A stretch of DNA of 57,859 nucleotides from Burkholderiaceae bacterium (GTDB lineage: Bacteria > Pseudomonadota > Gammaproteobacteria > Burkholderiales > Burkholderiaceae_C), in the NCBI GenBank assembly GCA_013360485.1, contig JABWBN010000003.1, positions 1-57,859 on the forward strand. The letters run 5' to 3'. Below are positions 1 to 11,882 of this stretch, piece after piece; the stretch's first letter is position 1, and each line of letters begins with the position of its first letter. A program made the position numbers and the translations under genes. A model generated the notes under the pieces. The model did not search any database and was not told the origin of the DNA. It saw only the letters and a list, made by a program, of their open reading frames with translations.

Positions 1-876
1 CTGCGCATGGGCGCAACGGGCCGCGAACCGGCAGCCGGCAAACGCACCCGTGAGCGGCGGCACCGTGCCGGCGATGGCCGCCAGCGGCTGGCCCCGGTGT
101 TGCGCGTCCGGCAACGCACCGAGCAGCGCGCGGGCATAGGGATGCCGCGGCGCCGAGAAGAACTCCGCCGCTTCGGCAACCTCGATGATCTGGCCGGCGT
201 ACATCAGGGCCACGCGGTGGGCCATGCCGGACACCACGGCCAGGTCGTGGGTGATGAGCAGCAAACCCATGCCCTGCTCGCGCTGCAGGTCCTTGAGCAG
301 ATCGAGGATCTGCTTCTGGATCGTGACATCCAAGGCCGTGGTGGGTTCGTCGGCAATCAGGAAGTCGGGCTCCGCGGCCAGGGCCTGGGCGATCATGACC
401 CGCTGCTTCTGTCCGCCGCTCATGCGGAACGGGTAGTCGTCGATGCGCCGCTCGGGCTCGGGAATGCCCACCTTGCGCAACCAGTCGATGGCTTTCGCCC
501 TGGCGGCTTCGCCGCGCAGCGGGGTGTGCGCCTCGATGGCTTCGATGATCTGCTGCCCGACCTTCATCACCGGATTGAGGCTGGTGGCAGGCTCCTGGAA
601 GATCATCCCGATGCGCCCGCCGCGCACGGCGCGCATGCCCGACTCGGGCAGGCCCAGTACGTCGGTGTCATCCAACCGGATGTGGCCGTCGGCAACCTGC
701 CCGTTCTCCGGCAGCAGCCGCATCAACGCCAGTGCCGTCATGCTCTTGCCGCACCCGGATTCGCCCACCAGGGCAAAGGTCTCGCCGCGGCGAATGGACA
801 GTGCCAGGCCGTCGATGGCGCGGACGATGCCCGCATCGGCGTCGAGTGCCACCTTGAGGTTGTCGATGGTCAGCAT
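1..876 (-). CDS. ABC transporter ATP-binding protein (peptide/YejF-like), C-terminus outside window
   Basis: Reverse-strand reading from ATG at 876 gives Walker [14 protein letters not shown] and signature [15 protein letters not shown], plus [13 protein letters not shown] typical of oligopeptide ABC ATPases; open at the window edge. Confidence 0.9.
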   Translation of the reverse strand, partial: MLTIDNLKVALDADAGIVRAIDGLALSIRRGETFALVGESGCGKSMTALALMRLLPENGQVADGHIRLDDTDVLGLPESGMRAVRGGRIGMIFQEPATSLNPVMKVGQQIIEAIEAHTPLRGEAARAKAIDWLRKVGIPEPERRIDDYPFRMSGGQKQRVMIAQALAAEPDFLIADEPTTALDVTIQKQILDLLKDLQREQGMGLLLITHDLAVVSGMAHRVALMYAGQIIEVAEAAEFFSAPRHPYARALLGALPDAQHRGQPLAAIAGTVPPLTGAFAGCRFAARCAHAQ

Positions 877-887
877 GGCAGCAGGCG

Positions 888-2330
888 TCAGGCAGGTTTG
901 CGCAGGGCCAGGCGCGGTCGCATCGACCGCGCGCGTGGATCGAAGGCGTCGCGTACACCGTCTGCGAACAGGTTGGCCGCCAGTACCAGCGTCACCATGA
1001 AGACGAAGGCCGCGACGAACGACCACCACACCACCGGATCGCGGCTCATTTCGCTGCGGGCCATGTTGATCATGCCCCCGAAGCTGCTGGTGGATGGATC
1101 GACACCGACGCCCACGTATGTGAGCACCGCTTCGTAGAGGATCAGGTCGCTGAAGCCCAGCACGGTGGTGATGAGCACCAGGTGCACCACATTGGGCAGG
1201 ATATGGCGCGCCATGATCCTTGCGGGGCTCACGCCGAATGCGGTGGCCGCCTGCACGAAGTCGAGCTCGCGCAGCTTCATGGTCTCGGCGCGCACCAGTC
1301 GGCACAGTCCGGCCCACCCGGTCAGGCCGAGGATCGCGCACAGCATGAACACCTTCAGGTCGGAGCGCTCGACACCGGTATCGAACCACTCGGGGTGCTT
1401 GTCCAGCGCCACCTGAACCATGAGCACGCACGCCGCGATCAACAGCACGCTCGGCACCGAAGACAGCACGGTGTAGAGGTACTGCACCAGTTCGTCGACC
1501 CAGCCGCGGAAGTACCCGGCCAGGATGCCCAGGGTCACCGCCACCGGCAGCATGGCGAGCGTGGACAACGTACCGATGACGAAGGCAGTGCGCACGCTCT
1601 TGAGCGTTTGCACCAGCACGTCGTTGCCGGTGCGATCGGTTCCGAACACGTGATAGTGCCCAGCCAGCGCGGCCACCGCCCCGGCCAGCATGCAGATCGC
1701 GCCCAGGGTCAGAACCACGGCCCGGATCGGCAAGTGCGTGCGATCGGCGGCGATGTCACGCAGCGCCGGATTCAGCCCGCCGTGGCTGCGCCGCAGCAGC
1801 ACGGCAGCGAGCAGGTACAGACCCAACGCGACCAGCAGGCCTGCACCCGCGCCCGTGGCCGCACGTGCGGTGATGTCGGCAGCCCATTGCGAAGCCGGGT
1901 CCTGTAGATGCGCGCCTCCGTGGTTCAGGCGCGGGAACTCGCGCACCGTTTGCCCGTTGCGCTCGATCGACTGCTTGGTCAGCGACACGTAGGCCAGCGG
2001 GCGGGAGTAGGTGGTCTCGCGCATCTCCAGCTGACGCTCGAGCAACAGGTCGAGCACCGACAGCGTGCGCGTGTCATGGAAGACCTGACCCGCCGCCTGG
2101 CCGGGCCTGAACGCCAGCTCCCGCCGGATGTGCACGCTGTCGAGCGCGGTCACGCCGATGAACAGCATCAGCACCACCGCCGAGCACAGCGCCGCCGGGT
2201 CGCGCAGCACCTTCTCCCAGGTGGCGCGCAGGTGCTCGTGGCGGCTCACACGCCAGGCGTAGCCCGCAAGCGTGGCGAACAGCAGCCACAGCGCGACATC
2301 GGTCCACAAGAGGACGAACTTGAATCCCAT
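888..2330 (-). CDS. Peptide ABC transporter permease (YejE-like)
   Basis: 480 aa membrane protein with DppC/YejE-type motifs (GTDRTGNDVL, ILPNVVHLVLITT); upstream of the ATPase in the same operon. Confidence 0.88.
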   Translation of the reverse strand: MGFKFVLLWTDVALWLLFATLAGYAWRVSRHEHLRATWEKVLRDPAALCSAVVLMLFIGVTALDSVHIRRELAFRPGQAAGQVFHDTRTLSVLDLLLERQLEMRETTYSRPLAYVSLTKQSIERNGQTVREFPRLNHGGAHLQDPASQWAADITARAATGAGAGLLVALGLYLLAAVLLRRSHGGLNPALRDIAADRTHLPIRAVVLTLGAICMLAGAVAALAGHYHVFGTDRTGNDVLVQTLKSVRTAFVIGTLSTLAMLPVAVTLGILAGYFRGWVDELVQYLYTVLSSVPSVLLIAACVLMVQVALDKHPEWFDTGVERSDLKVFMLCAILGLTGWAGLCRLVRAETMKLRELDFVQAATAFGVSPARIMARHILPNVVHLVLITTVLGFSDLILYEAVLTYVGVGVDPSTSSFGGMINMARSEMSRDPVVWWSFVAAFVFMVTLVLAANLFADGVRDAFDPRARSMRPRLALRKPA

Positions 2331-2340
2331 GATCGCCCTC

Positions 2341-3324
2341 TCAGGACAGCCGCACGCGGGGATCGACCCACGTATAGGCGATGTCGATCAGCACGTTGGT
2401 GGCGATGTACAGCGCCGAGCCGAGGAACACCATCGTGCGCACGATGGCGAAGTCCTGCCCGCCGATGGCCTCGATGACGAACGACCCCAGCCCCGGAATG
2501 CCGAAGAAGCTCTCGAACACCAGGCTGCCGAGGAAGACATAGGGCAGGTAGGCGCCGGCGCTGGTGATGATGGGCATGAGTGCGTTGCGCAGCACATGGC
2601 GGAACAGCACCACCTGCTCGGACAGACCCTTGGCTCGCGCGGTGCGCACGTAGTCCTTGCCGATCTCCTCGAGGAACATGGCCCGGTACAGCCGCGCTTC
2701 GCCGCCCAGCCGGGCCAGCAGCGACAAGACGATGGGCAGCGCCAGGAAGCGCACCGCATCGAGCCCCGGGGCGTAGCCCGAGATCGGCACGAGCCGCAGC
2801 AGCCGCGAGAAGAAGTACTGGCCGACGATGATGTAGAACAGGCTCGAGATCGAGAGCATCACCACGCACAGCACGACGCCCCAGAAGTCGATGCGCGAGT
2901 GGCGGAAGAACACCAGCAGCAGCGAGAAAGTCACGCTCACGATGAGCTGCAACACGAACAGCGGCACCGCCAATCGAAGGCTCACCCCCATGCGCGTGGC
3001 CACCTCGTGGCCGATGTCCACCGAGCGCGCCGAGTCGCTGCGGCCGAAGTCCAGTGCCATCAGCGAGACCGAGCGCTCCCAGAGCACCGTGCGCGTGACC
3101 TGCGCCGCGCCCTGCTCGCTCGCATTCCAGTACAGCGGGCGGTCGTAGCCGCGCTCGGCCTTCCACTTGTCGATCTGTTCCTGCGTCACCCGCTTGCCCC
3201 CGATGTTCAGGCGCGCCATGTCGTCCGGCGTGTTGACGGTGAAGAACAGGAAGAACGTCAGCAGATTGACGCCAATGAGGATGAGGAAGCCGTAACCCAG
3301 ACGGCGCAGGATGAAGCCACCCAT
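2341..3324 (-). CDS. Peptide ABC transporter permease (YejB-like)
   Basis: MGGFILRRLGYGFLILIGVNLLTFFLFF...ARAKGLSEQVVLFRHVLRNALMPIIT, a DppB/YejB-type permease. Confidence 0.88.
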   Translation of the reverse strand: MGGFILRRLGYGFLILIGVNLLTFFLFFTVNTPDDMARLNIGGKRVTQEQIDKWKAERGYDRPLYWNASEQGAAQVTRTVLWERSVSLMALDFGRSDSARSVDIGHEVATRMGVSLRLAVPLFVLQLIVSVTFSLLLVFFRHSRIDFWGVVLCVVMLSISSLFYIIVGQYFFSRLLRLVPISGYAPGLDAVRFLALPIVLSLLARLGGEARLYRAMFLEEIGKDYVRTARAKGLSEQVVLFRHVLRNALMPIITSAGAYLPYVFLGSLVFESFFGIPGLGSFVIEAIGGQDFAIVRTMVFLGSALYIATNVLIDIAYTWVDPRVRLS

Positions 3325-3328
3325 GGTC

Positions 3329-5575
3329 TCAGGCCCCCTTGGCTGCGGTGACCACGGGTGCCGCCTTGGCGGTGGCCGTCTCGCGGGCACGGAAGCTGCG
3401 CCTCGCCACCCACACCAGCCACGCAGCCAGGGCGAAGAGCAAGCCCAGTGGCCAGTACACCGGCTGGTTCCACTCGGCCTGCTTGCGCGTGCGCAACGCG
3501 GTATCGATCCGGTAGTACTTGGCCATGTCGCGGATCATGATGCTGGGCTTGCCGTTGTGCACCCACTGCTGGAACGCAAGGCCGCCCCAGGGGAAGTAGC
3601 CGAAGCACCAGGGGCTGTCCTCCTGCAGCATGCGCACCATGCGGTCGATCAACTCCTGCTTGCGCGGGCCCTCTTCCAGGGCCTGGAGCTGGCGGTACAA
3701 CGCGTCGTACTCGGGGTTGTCGTAGTTGGCGTAGTTGTCGCCCTGGCTCTTGGATCGCGCCAAAGGCCCATACGTCAGGAACAGGAAGTTCTCGGCATCG
3801 GGATAGTCGGCCAGCCAGCCGCCCCAGAAGATCTGGTGCCGGCCTTTGAGGGTCTTGTCCTGGTACTGGTTGAAGTCGGTGGCGCGGATTTCGAGTTGGA
3901 TACCCAATTTGGCGAACTGCTTGACCATCCAGTCGTTCTCGCTCTTGAACTCGGGGGTGATGGCCCGCTGGAAGTCGTAGTTGAGCACCAGGGGCTTGCC
4001 GGTCTTGGCGTCACGCCCCTCGGGGTAGCCCGCCTGGGCAAGCAGCTTGCGCGCATCCTCGATGGGGCGACGCACGGCCTTGCCGTCTCGCCACACATGG
4101 GTGACGGGGTTGTGGAAGCCGGGCTGCCCTTCGCGTGAGCCGAACAGCCCCGGCGGGATGGGCCCATGGGCGGCCACGCCACCCTTGTGCTTGAAGATGC
4201 GGCCGTATCCCTCTTCCCAATCGACGGCGATGGCGATGGCCTGGCGCAGCTTGCGGTTGCGTACCTGCTGCTCGGGGGTGTCGCCCTTGCCGACCACCGG
4301 ATCGAGCATGTTGAATCCCAGGTACCAGTTGCTGATATCGGTCATCAGCGGGAACTGGAAGCCTCGCTCCTCATAAAGGCGCCGGATGTCATCGGAGTCG
4401 TCGGCGTCGGCACGAAAACTCACCCCGTACTCGGGGCGCTCGATCTCCGGCACATCGAGGAAGCCCTGCTTGAACTTGTCGCGCCGAGGCACCGCTTCCT
4501 TCTCGATGGTCACGTACAGCGTATCGATGAAGGGCATGGGCTTGCCGCAGTCGTCGAGCAGCCCGGCGGGCTTGTCCTCAGGCATGCCCTCGCATGGATA
4601 GGGCTCACCGCGGTAGTTCGGGTTGCGCACCATCACATGGCGCCGGTCCCGCACGAACTCCTTCATCATGTAGGGCCCGGTGCCCACCGGCCACTGGTTG
4701 AGCGAAAGGCCGTTTTCGCTCATGCCCTCTTGGGCATAGAAGGCATCGGCCTCCCAGGGGATGGGCGCGAGAAACGGCATGGCCATCCAGTAGCTCCACT
4801 GCGGGTACTTGCCCTTGAGCCGGATGCGCCAGGTGTACTTGTCGGGTGCCGAACTGCCCTCGAGCGGGAATTTCCGGAAGTCCAGGAAGGGTTTGTCGCG
4901 CGCATCCTCCGGCAAGCCCGCCAACAGCTTGACGTCTTCGGCCTTGATGCGATCGGCGTATTCGCGCATGCCGATGACGTAGTCGGCGAAGATGGCGAAC
5001 ACAGGTGCCTCGATGCGTGTGGTGGCATGGCGCTTGAGCGCGTAGACGAAGTCCTCGGCGACGAGTTCACGCGTGCCCTGGTGTTCGAACTCGAACGGCG
5101 AGCGGCGATCGCCGAGCTGCTCACGGCTGAGTTGCAGATAGCGGCTGCGTCCCTGGTCGTCCTTGGCGAAGGCCGGATGGGGCTGGTAGAGGACGCCCGG
5201 GCGTATGCGCACGTCGTAGACGCTCTGCGCGATCAGTTCGGGCGGCGCATCGGCGGGCAGCACCTTGCCGTCCTTGTCGAGGTAGGTGGGCTTGGCCACC
5301 TCGGCCGCTGACTTCGGAACCAGCGTGTAGGGCCGCTTGAGGTAGTGGTACCCGTAGGGCGGCTCGTAGATCTGGAAGGTGTAGGCCGACTCGGGGTTGG
5401 CGTAGGACGCTGTGGGGTCGAGGTAGCGAGGCGAGCGCTCATCGAACGTGTAATACAGCGTGTTGCGCTGCGCAGCGTCGGCCGGATAGGGGCTGTTGTT
5501 GCACCCACCCGCCGCGACGGCGACGAGCAGCGCCAATGCCAGGTGCCAGGCCCTGGACAAGTGAAAACCGCGCAT
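3329..5575 (-). CDS. Extracellular peptide-binding protein of ABC transporter (YejA-like)
   Basis: 748 aa; signal/lipobox-like N-terminus (LLVAVAAGGCNNS), SBP_bac_5-type sequence; 4 bp before the permease gene. Confidence 0.87.
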   Translation of the reverse strand: MRGFHLSRAWHLALALLVAVAAGGCNNSPYPADAAQRNTLYYTFDERSPRYLDPTASYANPESAYTFQIYEPPYGYHYLKRPYTLVPKSAAEVAKPTYLDKDGKVLPADAPPELIAQSVYDVRIRPGVLYQPHPAFAKDDQGRSRYLQLSREQLGDRRSPFEFEHQGTRELVAEDFVYALKRHATTRIEAPVFAIFADYVIGMREYADRIKAEDVKLLAGLPEDARDKPFLDFRKFPLEGSSAPDKYTWRIRLKGKYPQWSYWMAMPFLAPIPWEADAFYAQEGMSENGLSLNQWPVGTGPYMMKEFVRDRRHVMVRNPNYRGEPYPCEGMPEDKPAGLLDDCGKPMPFIDTLYVTIEKEAVPRRDKFKQGFLDVPEIERPEYGVSFRADADDSDDIRRLYEERGFQFPLMTDISNWYLGFNMLDPVVGKGDTPEQQVRNRKLRQAIAIAVDWEEGYGRIFKHKGGVAAHGPIPPGLFGSREGQPGFHNPVTHVWRDGKAVRRPIEDARKLLAQAGYPEGRDAKTGKPLVLNYDFQRAITPEFKSENDWMVKQFAKLGIQLEIRATDFNQYQDKTLKGRHQIFWGGWLADYPDAENFLFLTYGPLARSKSQGDNYANYDNPEYDALYRQLQALEEGPRKQELIDRMVRMLQEDSPWCFGYFPWGGLAFQQWVHNGKPSIMIRDMAKYYRIDTALRTRKQAEWNQPVYWPLGLLFALAAWLVWVARRSFRARETATAKAAPVVTAAKGA

Positions 5576-5787
5576 GCGGGAGCACTCCTGGTGCGGGCAG
5601 TCGGCCGCGCGGGGTGGCGCTGCCAGTTGCCGGAAAACGAGCGCCCCGACCGGCCTGCGCTCATGACGCCAGCCCTTCGAGGCGAAGCGTGGATTCTATG
5701 CCGCCCGCCGCCCGGGCGACCTCGGGGTTGGCCCGGGGCCACCCACCCCTTCACTTGCGGGGTGGTGCGACCGCCTGGCCCGAGACA

Positions 5788-6699
5788 TCAGTGCCCACCC
5801 CAGCCCACCAGTACGTCGCGGCCTTGCACCACCAGCTCGACTCGGGCGCCGACCGGCAGACACACCTTGGTGCGCACATGCCCGAAGGGCAACCCAGTGA
5901 GAACGGGCACCGGGCACACCTGCCGCACATGGGCTACCGCTCGTTTCAGTGTATAGCCGCGGTCCAGCGGCGACATACGGTAGTCGGTGAACGCGCCCAG
6001 CAAGACCGCCTTCTGGCGCTCCAGCACGCCGGCCTGGTGCAGCTGAAGCAGTGCGCGCTCGATGCGGTAAGGGTGTTCGTTGACGTCTTCGAGAAAGAGG
6101 ATGCCGTTGCGCAGCTTGGGCCAATACGGCGTGCCCAGCAGTGACTGCACAACGGCGAGGTTGCCACCCCATAGCACACCGCGCGCCTGCAGGCCGTCAT
6201 AACCCGGCTCGGTACGGAAACCTACCGCCTCGAGCTCGCCCGCCATCGCCTCGCGCAGACAGTCGCGCGTCACGTCGTTGACGCCGCCCTCGTCGTCGGC
6301 GGGCCCGAAGTCTTCAGCCGCCATCGGACCGTGCCAGCTGCGCGCACCGGTGCGCGCCAGCAGGCCCAATTGCAGTGCGGTGAGGTCGCTGTATCCGACC
6401 CAACGCGTGCCCTGCTCCACTGACCGCGCGAGGCGCCCCCAGTCGATCCGGTCGAGCAGCCGCGTCAGGCCATAGCCGCCGCGGCTGGCCATGGCCACCG
6501 AGGGTGCGGCGTCGGCGACGCGATGCAACGTGGCCAGTCGCGCGTCGTCATCGCCGGCAAACCGCTGATGGCGCGCACGCACGCTCGAGTCGATGCTCAC
6601 GTCGAAGCCCAGCGCGCCCAGGCGCCGCCGCGCGCGGGCCACGGCACCCAGTCGCAGCTCGACGCCTGCGGCCGCGTAGATGATGAGGCTGTCCGTCAT
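5788..6699 (-). CDS. ldcA: LD-carboxypeptidase (muramoyltetrapeptide carboxypeptidase, S66 family)
   Basis: MTDSLIIYAAAG...ARHQRFAGDDDARLATLHRVADAA...SRGGYGLTRLLDRIDW...VGYSDLTALQLGLLARTG...; S66 family motifs; start overlaps the tadA stop (ATGA). Confidence 0.88.
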   Translation of the reverse strand: MTDSLIIYAAAGVELRLGAVARARRRLGALGFDVSIDSSVRARHQRFAGDDDARLATLHRVADAAPSVAMASRGGYGLTRLLDRIDWGRLARSVEQGTRWVGYSDLTALQLGLLARTGARSWHGPMAAEDFGPADDEGGVNDVTRDCLREAMAGELEAVGFRTEPGYDGLQARGVLWGGNLAVVQSLLGTPYWPKLRNGILFLEDVNEHPYRIERALLQLHQAGVLERQKAVLLGAFTDYRMSPLDRGYTLKRAVAHVRQVCPVPVLTGLPFGHVRTKVCLPVGARVELVVQGRDVLVGWGGH

Positions 6700-7268
6700 G
6701 AAGATCCCGGTTCGTCGTGCATCGGCAACTCGCATGCGTCGCCCGTCGGTATGGGCTCATCACCGGGGTCATCCGGCACGGGCAACTGGGCATCGCGCTC
6801 GGCTCGCTGCAGGGCGCGACGCTGGGCGAAGAACTCGCGCAGCATCTGTGCACTGGCATCTGCCAGCACCCCCCCCTGCACCACGGTGTGGTGGTTGAGC
6901 TGCGGCTGGGCGAACAGATCGACTACCGAACCTGCGGCACCCGTCTTGGGGTCGAATGCGCCGAACACCACCCGCTTGAATCGCGCGTGCATGATGGCCA
7001 TGGCACACATGGCACATGGCTCCAGCGTCACGTAGAGCTCGCAATCGGGCAGGCGGTAGTTCTCGAGCAGGTGCGCCGCGTGCCGCATGGCCACGATTTC
7101 GGCGTGCGCCGTGGGGTCGTGCGTGGTGATGGGGCGGTTGTAGCCGGTGGCCAGCACCTGCCCCTCGCGCATGATGACCGCACCTACCGGCACCTCGCCG
7201 GCCAGCTGCGCATTGAGCGCCTGGTCGAGCGCAATGCGCATGGCGCGTTCATCTTGGGGGTTGATCAC
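6696..7268 (-). CDS. tadA: tRNA-specific adenosine deaminase TadA
   Basis: HAEIVAMRHAA and PCAMCAMAI zinc/deaminase motifs. Confidence 0.92.
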   Translation of the reverse strand: MINPQDERAMRIALDQALNAQLAGEVPVGAVIMREGQVLATGYNRPITTHDPTAHAEIVAMRHAAHLLENYRLPDCELYVTLEPCAMCAMAIMHARFKRVVFGAFDPKTGAAGSVVDLFAQPQLNHHTVVQGGVLADASAQMLREFFAQRRALQRAERDAQLPVPDDPGDEPIPTGDACELPMHDEPGSS

Positions 7269-7377
7269 GGTGAACTCCGCGGCATCACCGTGATTGTGAC
7301 CTACACCGCGCCCTCGCCCCCCCCCGCTTAGCCTGCGGCGACCGCAGCGGACGCCGAAAACTATCGCGTGGCTCGCC

Positions 7378-8616
<1,239 letters not shown>

Positions 8617-8729
8617 CGAGGCTCCTCCATGGAAGGGTGGACTGGAAGTCCAGCACCTTAGGCACGCCCGATGACCGCGCCGTGACCTCGCGTTGACAGC
8701 TCGGCATTTGCACCGAGCATGGGCACCCG

Positions 8730-9368
8730 CTAGACGGTCATCGACGGCCTTTGTGACAGCGCTTCGCGCCAACGCATCAAGTGCGCGTGCTCAGATGCGT
8801 CAGGCCGGAACTTGACGATCCGTGCGAAGTCCACTGCCACGGCTGCCGTGATGTCGGCAATGCTGAAGCGATCGCCCGCGACGAATGCCCGGTTCGACAG
8901 GCACCCGTCGAGCACCGCCATGAACTGCCGCAGCCGCAGCAGCCCGCGTTCAGCCAGCGCCGGAATCTGCTCGTAACCCATGGGGCCCGGCAACGCGCGC
9001 CCGGCCATGGCAGGCGAGCTGTTGCGCAGCGCCTCGGCCACGGCCAGCAGGCCCTCGAACTCGGCGCGCCAGTGCCAGCTGGCCACCTCCGCCTTCTCCA
9101 GCGGCGTGGTACCCAGCAGAGGGGGATCGGGGCGCACCGCCTCGGCCCAGGCGATGATGGCGGCGTTGTCGGTCAAAACCACACCCTCTTCGGTGCGCAA
9201 GGCAGGCACCGTGCACAGCGGGTTGATGGCGCGGTAGGCGTCGCCCAACTGCTCGCCGCCGCGAAGGTCGATCTGCACTGTTTCATGCGCAATCGCCTTT
9301 TCCGCCAGCAGGATGCGTGCGCGCCGCGGGCTCGGGGCGGTGGCGCAGTCGTAGAGCGTGATCGTCAT
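8730..9368 (-). CDS. Glutathione S-transferase family protein
   Basis: N-terminal thioredoxin-like GST domain ([23 protein letters not shown]) and alpha-helical C-terminus. Confidence 0.85.
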   Translation of the reverse strand: MTITLYDCATAPSPRRARILLAEKAIAHETVQIDLRGGEQLGDAYRAINPLCTVPALRTEEGVVLTDNAAIIAWAEAVRPDPPLLGTTPLEKAEVASWHWRAEFEGLLAVAEALRNSSPAMAGRALPGPMGYEQIPALAERGLLRLRQFMAVLDGCLSNRAFVAGDRFSIADITAAVAVDFARIVKFRPDASEHAHLMRWREALSQRPSMTV

Positions 9369-9395
9369 GGCAGCACTCCTGCAGTGACACCGGGC

Positions 9396-10262
9396 TCAGG
9401 TGAGCTTGTCCTGGGTTCGGGTCTCGAAGTCGACGGCGTCGTGGCGTTCGTGCAATTGGGTTTCAGGCGGTCCCCACAGCCGGTTGACCATGCGACCGCG
9501 CCGCGCGGCCGGTCGTTGCGCAATGCGGTCTGCCCACTCCACGACATGCCGGTACTCCTGCACCTGCAGAAACTCGCCCGCCTCGTACAGCTGCCCCTTG
9601 GCCAACGCGCCGTACCACGGCCAGATCGCGATGTCGGCGATGGTGTAGTCGGCGCCCGCCACATAAGGCACCTCGGCCAGCCGGCGGTCGAGCACATCGA
9701 GCTGACGCTTGACCTCCATGGCGAAGCGGTCGATCGGATAGCGCCATTTGGCCGGCGCATACGCATAGAAGTGGCCAAAGCCGCCGCCCAGGTACGGCGC
9801 ACTGCCCATCTGCCAGAACAACCACGACAGGCACTCGGCGCGCGCCGCAGCCTCGTTGGGCAGCAGCGCCCCGAACTTCTCGGCGAGGTACACCAGGATC
9901 GACCCGGATTCGAACACGCGCACCGGCTGCGGTCCGCTGCGGTCCACCAGGGCGGGGATCTTGCTGTTCGGATTGACGGCGACGAAGCCACTGCCGAATT
10001 GGTCGCCCTGCTGGATGCGGATGGGCCACGCGTCGTACTCGGCGCCCGCGTGACCCAGGACCAGCAATTCCTCCAGCATCACCGTGACCTTGACCCCGTT
10101 GGGAGTGGCCATCGAATACAACTGCAGCGGGTGGCGGCCGACCGGCAGTTCGGCTTCGTGGGTGGCTCCGGCCGTAGGACGGTTGATCGACGCGAAGCTT
10201 CCGCCGGCATCGACAGGCGGGGACCAGACTCGGGGTGGGGTGTAGTCGGCAGGGTTATCCAT
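9396..10262 (-). CDS. yghU: Glutathione-dependent disulfide-bond oxidoreductase (YghU-like)
   Basis: MDNPADYTPPRVW...NPNSKIPALVDRSGPQPVRVFESGSILVYLAEKFG...GSAPYLGGGFGHFYAYAP is diagnostic of the YghU/YfcG family. Confidence 0.88.
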   Translation of the reverse strand: MDNPADYTPPRVWSPPVDAGGSFASINRPTAGATHEAELPVGRHPLQLYSMATPNGVKVTVMLEELLVLGHAGAEYDAWPIRIQQGDQFGSGFVAVNPNSKIPALVDRSGPQPVRVFESGSILVYLAEKFGALLPNEAAARAECLSWLFWQMGSAPYLGGGFGHFYAYAPAKWRYPIDRFAMEVKRQLDVLDRRLAEVPYVAGADYTIADIAIWPWYGALAKGQLYEAGEFLQVQEYRHVVEWADRIAQRPAARRGRMVNRLWGPPETQLHERHDAVDFETRTQDKLT

Positions 10263-10384
10263 GCCGCCATTCTGCGGGCAGTGGTGACGCTGGGCGAGCC
10301 ATGCTTCGCATGGCCACACAGGCGGCTGGCCCGCGCGCACGACCGTAGGTGGAACCTGAGCCGAGTCCGCCGCTCGAACACACG

Positions 10385-11320
10385 TTATCGCGGTCTTGGT
10401 ACCAGCACTTCGCGCCCCTGGGCATCGTGCTCCCACCGGTAGTGACGCGCGACGAACGCCGCGTCGATGGGCACGCCTTGCCCCGGGCCCACCAGGCTCG
10501 CGTCGATGCGCACGCCGTCGGGCTTGCCCGTGGCCAGATCGACCACCAGCAGGGCCTGGAAGCGTTCGTCGCTCGCCCAGTCCCGACCATCGCCGGCCAG
10601 CACGAAGCGGGTACGTCCGGGAGACAGGGCGATCGCCGGCGAGTTGCTGGCGTTCATCTCGACATCACCCTTGACCTTGCCCTGGTGCCACCAGGGCTCG
10701 ACGGGCCGGGTGGCCAGCGTGCCGACATCGAGAACGACACGGTGGCGCAAGTACAAGAGCCGGCCACCTGCCAGCCGAAGGTTCGGCGGCGAGTCGATGC
10801 GGTCGAGCCCGTAGCCGGTGCTCTGGGGTCCAGGCTGCCCGTTGGCGGAATCGAGCCATTGCAGCGCGCTGTCGCTCGCCTGCGGCGCCAGTTCACGAAC
10901 CTCGGCGTGATCACCTTCATCGACCACCAGGTGATAGCGCATGCCGCTGGCCAGCAGGAGCGCCGGCCTGGGCGCGTCCGGCAACTCGAGCACTTGAAAG
11001 TGCCGCTCGCCCAGGCCAGGCACGGCCACGTTTCGTCCCCGATGGCTGATCGAGTACTCCCGCATGCGCTGGGTACCGAAGGGGTTGCCGGTTCGCATGA
11101 AGAGCCCGCCGTCACCGATGCGCTTCGCGTGCTGGGTGATGACAAACGAACCGACTCTGCGCTCGGCTGCGTCGTCAGCCGAACCGGCGGCGTGCGCGTG
11201 ATCGGTCGCGGCTGCGAACAGAAGGAGCCAGAGGGATGGCGCGCCAGCAAGGCGCCACAACGTGCCGCGGGGCTCGGCGAAGCACCCACGCGCAGACGGC
11301 GACCGGCCCGAATTGCTCAT
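10385..11320 (-). CDS. Hypothetical secreted protein
   Basis: Long ORF with good codon structure; likely start MSNSGRS..; hydrophobic segment LWLLLFAAATDHAHA near the N-terminus. Confidence 0.6.
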   Translation of the reverse strand: MSNSGRSPSARGCFAEPRGTLWRLAGAPSLWLLLFAAATDHAHAAGSADDAAERRVGSFVITQHAKRIGDGGLFMRTGNPFGTQRMREYSISHRGRNVAVPGLGERHFQVLELPDAPRPALLLASGMRYHLVVDEGDHAEVRELAPQASDSALQWLDSANGQPGPQSTGYGLDRIDSPPNLRLAGGRLLYLRHRVVLDVGTLATRPVEPWWHQGKVKGDVEMNASNSPAIALSPGRTRFVLAGDGRDWASDERFQALLVVDLATGKPDGVRIDASLVGPGQGVPIDAAFVARHYRWEHDAQGREVLVPRPR

Positions 11321-11562
11321 TGCATCGTCTCCAGAAGACTCGTTGCGGCCCACAACGGCCGTGGACGGCGCGCCGCGTCGCTGTAGCGCACCCGGCCTTC
11401 GCATGGGCCCATCCCTGCGGCGAGCGGCCCCGGGACGGCCCGCACATCATCCCCCGACCCGAACTCGGCGTGCTGCATTGAAACAATGGTGTCGCAATGC
11501 CTGAGCAGAATCGTGCGAGGCCGCGCGCCCGCCGGTCGATCTGAACCCAGGAGTCCCTCACG

Positions 11563-11814
11563 ATGATCAAGCCCTTTGCCGTCATCGGCATCGCCGCACT
11601 GGCTGCCGGATGCGCCAGCCAGACCCCCAGCAGCACGCCGGCCCCGGCGGCAGCCAAGACCGCCGCCGCCAAGGTTCCGCAGTGCTACTCCGGCGATGCC
11701 GGACGCTTCTACAACGTCGGCGAAAAGACCACACTGGCAGGGCTGGAGGTCGCATGCACGGCCACCTCCGACGGCAAGAACGGTCAGTGGATGTCGGCCA
11801 AGCACGCCAAGTAG
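11563..11814 (+). CDS. Small lipoprotein, DUF1496-like
   Basis: MIKPFAVIGIAALAAGCASQ lipobox, then CYSGDAGRFYNVGEKTTLAGLEVACTATSDGKNGQWM. Confidence 0.6.
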   Translation: MIKPFAVIGIAALAAGCASQTPSSTPAPAAAKTAAAKVPQCYSGDAGRFYNVGEKTTLAGLEVACTATSDGKNGQWMSAKHAK

Positions 11815-11882
11815 CCTTCAACAGCGTGTGGCGCACGTAGCCCGGCGAGCCGGGCCTCGGTCGACGCCCGGGCATCGCGCCT

